The notes beneath the pieces are model-generated. The model worked only from the letters and a program-made list of their open reading frames with translations, ran no database searches and was not told the origin of the DNA. 13,655 nt of DNA from Saccoglossus kowalevskii (lineage: Eukaryota; Hemichordata; Enteropneusta; Harrimaniidae), in NCBI RefSeq assembly GCF_000003605.2, contig NW_003145294.1, positions 46,016 through 59,670 of the forward strand, written 5' to 3'. The position numbers and the translations under genes are program-made. Positions within the stretch are counted from its first letter, which is position 1. Every line of letters begins with the position of its first letter. This document shows positions 9,412-13,655 of this stretch, one piece after another.

Positions 9412-10174
9412 GTTGCACCGACAGTAATAATGTAGCAAAGCCAGCCTTCCCTTCTACAAATTAGACACGCTTGTTGGCATGTTTTGTACTCGATACTTTA
9501 TAACTACACTCTTCTGCGATTGCTCAGATCAATTCTAGTTGGACTATCTGCCACAGTTTGGTGAAAATATAAGAGTAGTCTTCGTTATTTCAAAGAAATT
9601 TTTTTGGAAAACGGGAACTCAGTTCACATACGTTCTTTGAATTTCCAGTGCATCTGTCCCTCGTCAACAATGACGGAAATAGCATAGTTCTCATTGTTCT
9701 CACCATGGATGACTTATCAAACCAGTGTAGCTGTTCAACACCACATTCTTGGATTCATTCAGGTGATGACTTTGACAGCATATATTAGACTTGAATCACA
9801 TTTACCTAAACAATACTCATTTGAAGTTTCGTGAAAATGACTGTAATGCATGTAATACCTTACCGGAGAGTCTATGAAAATGTAATTTTCACCATTAGGC
9901 AAGACTTCTGACTTTGAACTATTGTGACTGTTGCATTTGGTATATGACTATTTTGTTGAAGGCTCCCAATGAAACATGAGAGACCCACATGTACAACATG
10001 GTGGATCATGTATGACCTTCCTCCAAGTAAACGTGTTATATTAGTCAACCCCTCTGATAAACCAAATGTATGACATTTAATAATAGATTAATAATTAATG
10101 TAAACTATTAATGCTAATTATTTAGTTTGTAGCAGTAAACTGGAGCTATATCAACCAATGTGCCACTTTTTTTT
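9412..10174. other. Non-coding DNA, no gene seen
   Basis: The part near 9412-9780 is slightly less AT-rich and has an acceptor-like TTCATTCAG near 9761, but both strands are broken by frequent stops and no family similarity was recognised. Confidence 0.5.
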
Positions 10175-10211
10175 GTCAGTCAGTCAGTCAGTCAGTCGGT
10201 CAATCAATCAA
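10175..10211. repeat. GTCA tetranucleotide microsatellite
   Basis: A run of perfect GTCA/CAGT repeats (about five to six copies) passes into degenerate GTCG, GTCA and ATCA copies after a preceding T-run. Confidence 0.9.
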
Positions 10212-12403
10212 GAATATTCTTTTCAAAACTGCCAGTAGGATTACAAATGCTGTTTTTAAGAAATTCAATGACTATCTATCTGTGACATCTTCTATTGATG
10301 TATTCTCTTTTTTTAAGTGACAGCAACTGACTGTTGATATCTTTTTGTGATAAATGATAGTTTTAATCACATTAACACTTGCCATGCATCTGTGATCTGA
10401 ATGATCATATGATGGAACTGGTCCAGTACTTTACTGTGACCACATATGTTTATTATAACTTATTTACTCTTGTATACAAGAGATGCACTCATTTGATGAA
10501 CACAACTTTGTTACTATTACCCCGATAATAACATTTGTTACATAATTATGTCATGTTGTTTAGTTGAGCAATAAGCTGTTGGTGAATAAAATGTTTGACA
10601 GAATGAGCATTGTACACTGACAACAAAATCAGCTCATAGTGAACAAAATTGTAATGTTATTTTAACATCATTGATACCAAAGAAACCTTATTTCTGTCAT
10701 TTTTCATTTACGAATGTTCTCAATTCATTTGAAAGAATATTCTTTCATGTGATAATGAATCATTCAATCCCATTTTTCAAAGAAGAATCATTGTTATTCT
10801 GTGTTACATTATATTGTAATTTTACTTCTGGGAATGGAGGAGTGCAGTATATATATTTTTTGCATTTATATTTCAAGCTAAATTCTTAAATATGTAAACT
10901 ATTTATTAAAGCATGTTTTAAAGTGAAGAGTACCTCCCCCCCGTGTGTGTAATTTGTAAAATGTTTCATTGGAGTTCACTAAAGTGTATTTTCCTAATTG
11001 TGTTTACCCTAATTAGGTAAATGTTTGCTCACGTAAATTACATAATAAAATGCCAGTGTGATGTAGGTTCTACTATTAAAAAACCCATGTTTACTTTGTC
11101 CCCTGTTCTTGGATCCAATAATATAATGCTGAATTCATGGTTTTCAATAAATGCTTATAAGGAGGATACAAAGTTTTGGGTAAAAATTCAAATTACAGTG
11201 CATTAATGTTGAATAAACTTTGATGTAAATATGTTAAAGTTGTGCTCTGAAGAGCTTTCATAAAGCTTTATTGGGATAATTGCCTGTTATATATTTGATG
11301 GTGGCAAATGTTTCGGCATCCCATTTGATTGTGTGTTGGAATTTATTGCTAATGCTTTTCAACAGTTTGGGTGCAGTAATACGAATCGTGGCACTGAAAG
11401 CGAATTCAAAAATTCAAATGCATGCACATGATACGTATGTAACATATGTCCAACTTTATGGCTCCATGATTTTCCCTTCAAAATTTTCTTGTATACTTGT
11501 AAATAAAATTATTATCCAGGATTTGTTGGATGGAAGATATTGCCTTGTAATTAAAAAAAAAAATGTATATTGTCGTGAGATGTCCCCCGGCTTTTGAAAC
11601 AGGAGGTATTTGTATACTTACACTGAAACTTTTATAGACTCCTTGTACATACCATAGGCTGCTTATATATTTTTAACAATTTAATTAAATACATGTACTA
11701 ATATTATCCATTGTTAAAAAAAATGTTACATGTTTAAAACTTCCAAAGAGTTTTGGAAAGAGTTGTTAGTTTATTTGAAATGTACTAAATAAAGTGCAAT
11801 TCTTGCATTTACCCTTATGAAATGTGTGCTATATGTGTACTTGGTTCATGCTGTATGAATAGCCTATTGATACATAGACATTGTATGCTTTACAAAATTG
11901 AACAATCATTTTTTTGTGGCAAGTAATGCACTTCAATATGAGAATACCAGAATTGAGAAGTTGTACCTTAATTATGTTCACCTCTACACTGCCTGGTATC
12001 CTGTTGTTCAAAGTTGGTGATGAGAATACGCATGCATATAGATTTCATTTGGTAGACTTTGTCCGCAAATCAACATTTGAACATGTCGTCAGCTATTTTT
12101 TATCAGTCATGGTTGTCTGTCCATGCACATCTTTTTTTACGCAAATTGGTCGGAATTTGTATAAATGTACCGGGGTATTTATAAAACAAGGGCACAGCTT
12201 ATAATAACAAATTGCCTGTCTTGCTCATAACAAGCCTGATGCATTGTGTGCTTAATTATAGTTAATATTTACTATAACACTCAGTCTCCAAGATACATGT
12301 GTAGTTTAGTATAACAAGATTAAAGTGTATTACCATTGTCTTATGACATTTAGATTTTGTGTTATGATGCTTAAAATACTATATAACACAATAATTTGTG
12401 TTC
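10212..12403. other. AT-rich non-coding DNA, no gene seen
   Basis: Open frames up to about 105 codons occur (for example 11280-11597 and 11914-12204), but none starts with a convincing context or shows a domain. A near-palindrome TTTACCCTAATTAGGTAAA lies at 11003-11021, and a short C-run plus GT-run near 10935-10950. Nothing else stands out. Confidence 0.55.
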
Positions 12404-12720
12404 TGCTAAGGGGGGCGTCAGTGCATGCACTCAACCAGCAAAGTCACCGAGGGTATCAGTGAATACTGGATCTTGGACTCGTCCAGGGGCGATATAAACC
12501 TATTCTCTAATATGGGCGCGAAATGCATGACTCGTAATATCCGCTATTTTGGAAGATAAATAAAACCGCGTCACTAGGGAGCCAGGCTTTAACTTGAGTG
12601 TTTATTCCTGTCAGACTTCTTCGAAACGCGGAATTTTTTCATAATCCTTTCCGTAATGGATGAGGAGGAAGAATATACCCATGAAAAAAATACGCACACG
12701 CAAATTTGACAACATTCACT
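12404..12720 (+). promoter_or_regulatory. CpG-rich block with TATAAA and AATAAA: candidate solo LTR or promoter
   Basis: Composition changes abruptly near 12404 (TGCTAAGGGGGGCGTCA). TATAAA (12493-12498) is set in GC-rich sequence, and AATAAA (12559-12564) follows 61 nt later. This arrangement is typical of a retrotransposon LTR, with a TATA box and a poly(A) signal bracketing a short R region. It could equally be the promoter of a neighbouring gene. A short frame MDEEEEYTHEKNTHTQI (12657-12710) follows but is not persuasive as a gene. I could not define TG...CA ends, a target duplication or a second copy, so the LTR reading is an inference. Confidence 0.35.
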
Positions 12721-12955
12721 TGAGCATTTTAGGTTAGTGGGAATAGAAGAAAATAGATGGAAATACCAGTTACATCACTCGTGAAGATTGATGATTCGAT
12801 TGCTGGCTGGGATAGATGTATTTAGTGTTCATTTCTATGCAATATGTCTACACTTGCGATTCAAAATTTCGATGTGTAAAATCATATTGCTGCTGTGGGT
12901 GACGGCGGCTGACAGATTGTTTTGGTTCTGCGGCTCTCTTGACATGGGCAACTGA

Positions 12956-13069
12956 TTTTTAGGTTTATTTTTTTTTATTTTTCTGACGTTTACTCGGTCG
13001 TATTTTGTATATACCAGCCAGACACTGACAACGATTATTAAAGTTAATGGTGTGAGACAAGGATGTATA
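12956..13069 (+). pseudogene. Non-LTR retrotransposon reverse transcriptase remnant, left part
   Basis: The frame containing GTT at 13043 is open from 12956, after a TGA at 12953-12955. It reads ...IIKVNGVRQGCI up to the TTAA at 13070. GVRQGC is the hallmark block of LINE-type reverse transcriptases, where it is followed by (I/V)LSP and a hydrophobic strand. The upstream residues are poorly conserved, so the copy is decayed or only a fragment. The frame runs into a stop three codons beyond GC, inside an inserted element, and resumes at 13609. The clade was not determined. Confidence 0.65.
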
Positions 13070-13131
13070 TTAAGGTAGAGATGCAGGTTCGTGGGCACTT
13101 GGGAGTGAATTTTTTTGCTTTTTATTACCCA

Positions 13132-13154
13132 AACAGTCTTAGCTATAGACTGTT
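13132..13154. repeat. Small perfect hairpin inside the MITE
   Basis: AACAGTCT (13132-13139) and AGACTGTT (13147-13154) form an 8-bp stem with a 7-nt loop. Confidence 0.6.
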
Positions 13155-13500
13155 AAAATTTTGTAGAATTGTGAATAGTGGAACATACTCAAAAAATGAT
13201 TTTAAAATATAGATAACAGATGCAAACGTTCTCTCTTTTGAATGCTTAGCAAGATTAAGCACGGATGTACATAAATAAGATGAAAGAATGGTGAAAAAAA
13301 GAAATGACGGGATCTCCATATTATGCACTATATTTAACTTTTAACAAAACAATAATACATTTAAATTTGGAACTGTTACACCCATTTTAATTATGAGCAT
13401 TACTATTTTTTTTTAAATCACTTTTGACCAAAAAAAGCACATTTTTGTGCATATTTCAAACTACAGTGTCCATAAAAAAAAATACTTACAAAATTTTAAA

Positions 13501-13531
13501 ATTCATACAATAAGCTTATTCATACAATAAG
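13501..13531. repeat. 17-bp direct repeat in the MITE
   Basis: ATTCATACAATAAG occurs at 13501-13514 and 13518-13531, giving a 17-bp period. Confidence 0.85.
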
Positions 13532-13580
13532 TTTTTTGGACAAGGAAGGTCATCTTGGTTTTCTAATTAACTAATTAAAA

Positions 13581-13593
13581 TACCTGTCAGGTA
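13581..13593. repeat. Subterminal palindrome TACCTGTCAGGTA
   Basis: This perfect palindrome with a one-base centre sits three bases inside the right terminal repeat of the MITE. Subterminal palindromes in such elements can be transposase contact points, but no matching copy is seen at the left end. Confidence 0.5.
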
Positions 13594-13608
13594 AACTGCA
13601 TCTCTACC

Positions 13609-13655
13609 TTAAGTCCTTTCCTTTTCTTTTTACCTTGCCTGTACCATCAAGATGG
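13609..13655 (+). pseudogene. Reverse transcriptase remnant, right part after the MITE
   Basis: Starting from the TTA of the right TTAA, the sequence reads LSPFLFFLPCLY in the same frame as the left part. LSP plus a hydrophobic strand is what follows GVRQGC(I) in LINE reverse transcriptases. The first residues match the family well and the later ones do not obviously. The window ends before the catalytic domain. Confidence 0.6.

Larger units (their letters stand above)
13070..13612. mobile_element. piggyBac-type MITE, 535 bp, with TTAA target duplication
   Basis: TTAAGGTAGAGATGCAG at 13070-13086 is the exact complement of CTGCATCTCTACCTTAA at 13596-13612. The outer TTAA (13070-13073 and 13609-13612) is the target duplication. 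GGTAGAGATGCAG is a 13-bp perfect terminal inverted repeat, and the element spans 13074-13608. TTAA duplications and short terminal repeats are the mark of the piggyBac superfamily. There is no transposase frame inside, so it is non-autonomous. The interior is AT-rich. Removing the element and one TTAA restores the reverse transcriptase frame of the surrounding sequence, which independently confirms both ends. Confidence 0.85.

Noticed and set aside
10175-10211. CRISPR-like regularity
   Set aside because: It is a plain tetranucleotide microsatellite without spacers, in eukaryotic DNA.
11914-12204. 96-codon frame on the + strand
   Set aside because: Begins at a non-ATG codon, has no recognisable domain and no splice context.
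12657-12710. Short frame MDEEEEYTHEKNTHTQI after the CpG-rich block
   Set aside because: Seventeen codons with no support; could be a leader frame but cannot be claimed.
12835-13098. Minus-strand 87-codon frame with a hydrophobic segment and a basic stretch, like a membrane protein exon
   Set aside because: It starts inside the MITE terminal region and lies opposite the reverse transcriptase remnant, so it is best read as a shadow of those.

Overview
The window is metazoan nuclear DNA, most likely from an invertebrate. It is AT-rich, with coding blocks bounded by GT...AG introns, long non-coding stretches, simple repeats and transposon fragments. There are no bacterial-style operons or ribosome binding sites. 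The species cannot be named from the sequence; the receptor type and intron style fit a lophotrochozoan or an invertebrate deuterostome.

One gene is clear, on the + strand: the 3' half of a leucine-rich-repeat receptor of the type A LGR class (relatives of FSHR/LHCGR/TSHR; Lgr1-like in invertebrates). Three exons can be joined with matching phases: 2956-3203 (last leucine-rich repeats and the HCC cysteine box), 4506-4688 (acidic, tyrosine-rich hinge) and 4922-6117 (seven-transmembrane domain, cytoplasmic tail and stop). The first exon opens in phase 2, so the signal peptide and earlier repeats lie upstream, probably outside the window. The hinge exon is flanked by phase-1 introns and starts at a CAGCAG tandem acceptor, so several frame-preserving splice forms are possible.

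Region by region: 1-300 holds a degenerate tandem repeat with units of roughly 115-130 bp. From 301 to 2955 is probably an intron of the receptor gene, with one unexplained 134-codon reading frame at 2332-2736. The 233-bp intron between hinge and membrane exons contains a 47-bp tandem repeat. From 6118 to about 12400 are the receptor 3' UTR and AT-rich non-coding DNA, with two inverted-repeat structures (7567-7681; 9301-9411) and a GTCA microsatellite (10175-10211).

The last 1.2 kb differ in character. A CpG-rich block from about 12404 carries TATAAA and AATAAA 61 nt apart, so it is a candidate solo LTR or promoter. It is followed by a non-LTR-retrotransposon reverse transcriptase remnant that is split at a TTAA by a 535-bp piggyBac-style MITE. 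Joining the flanks across a single TTAA restores the conserved RT motif in frame, which shows the insertion and its order directly from the sequence. I found no tRNA, rRNA or CRISPR array.
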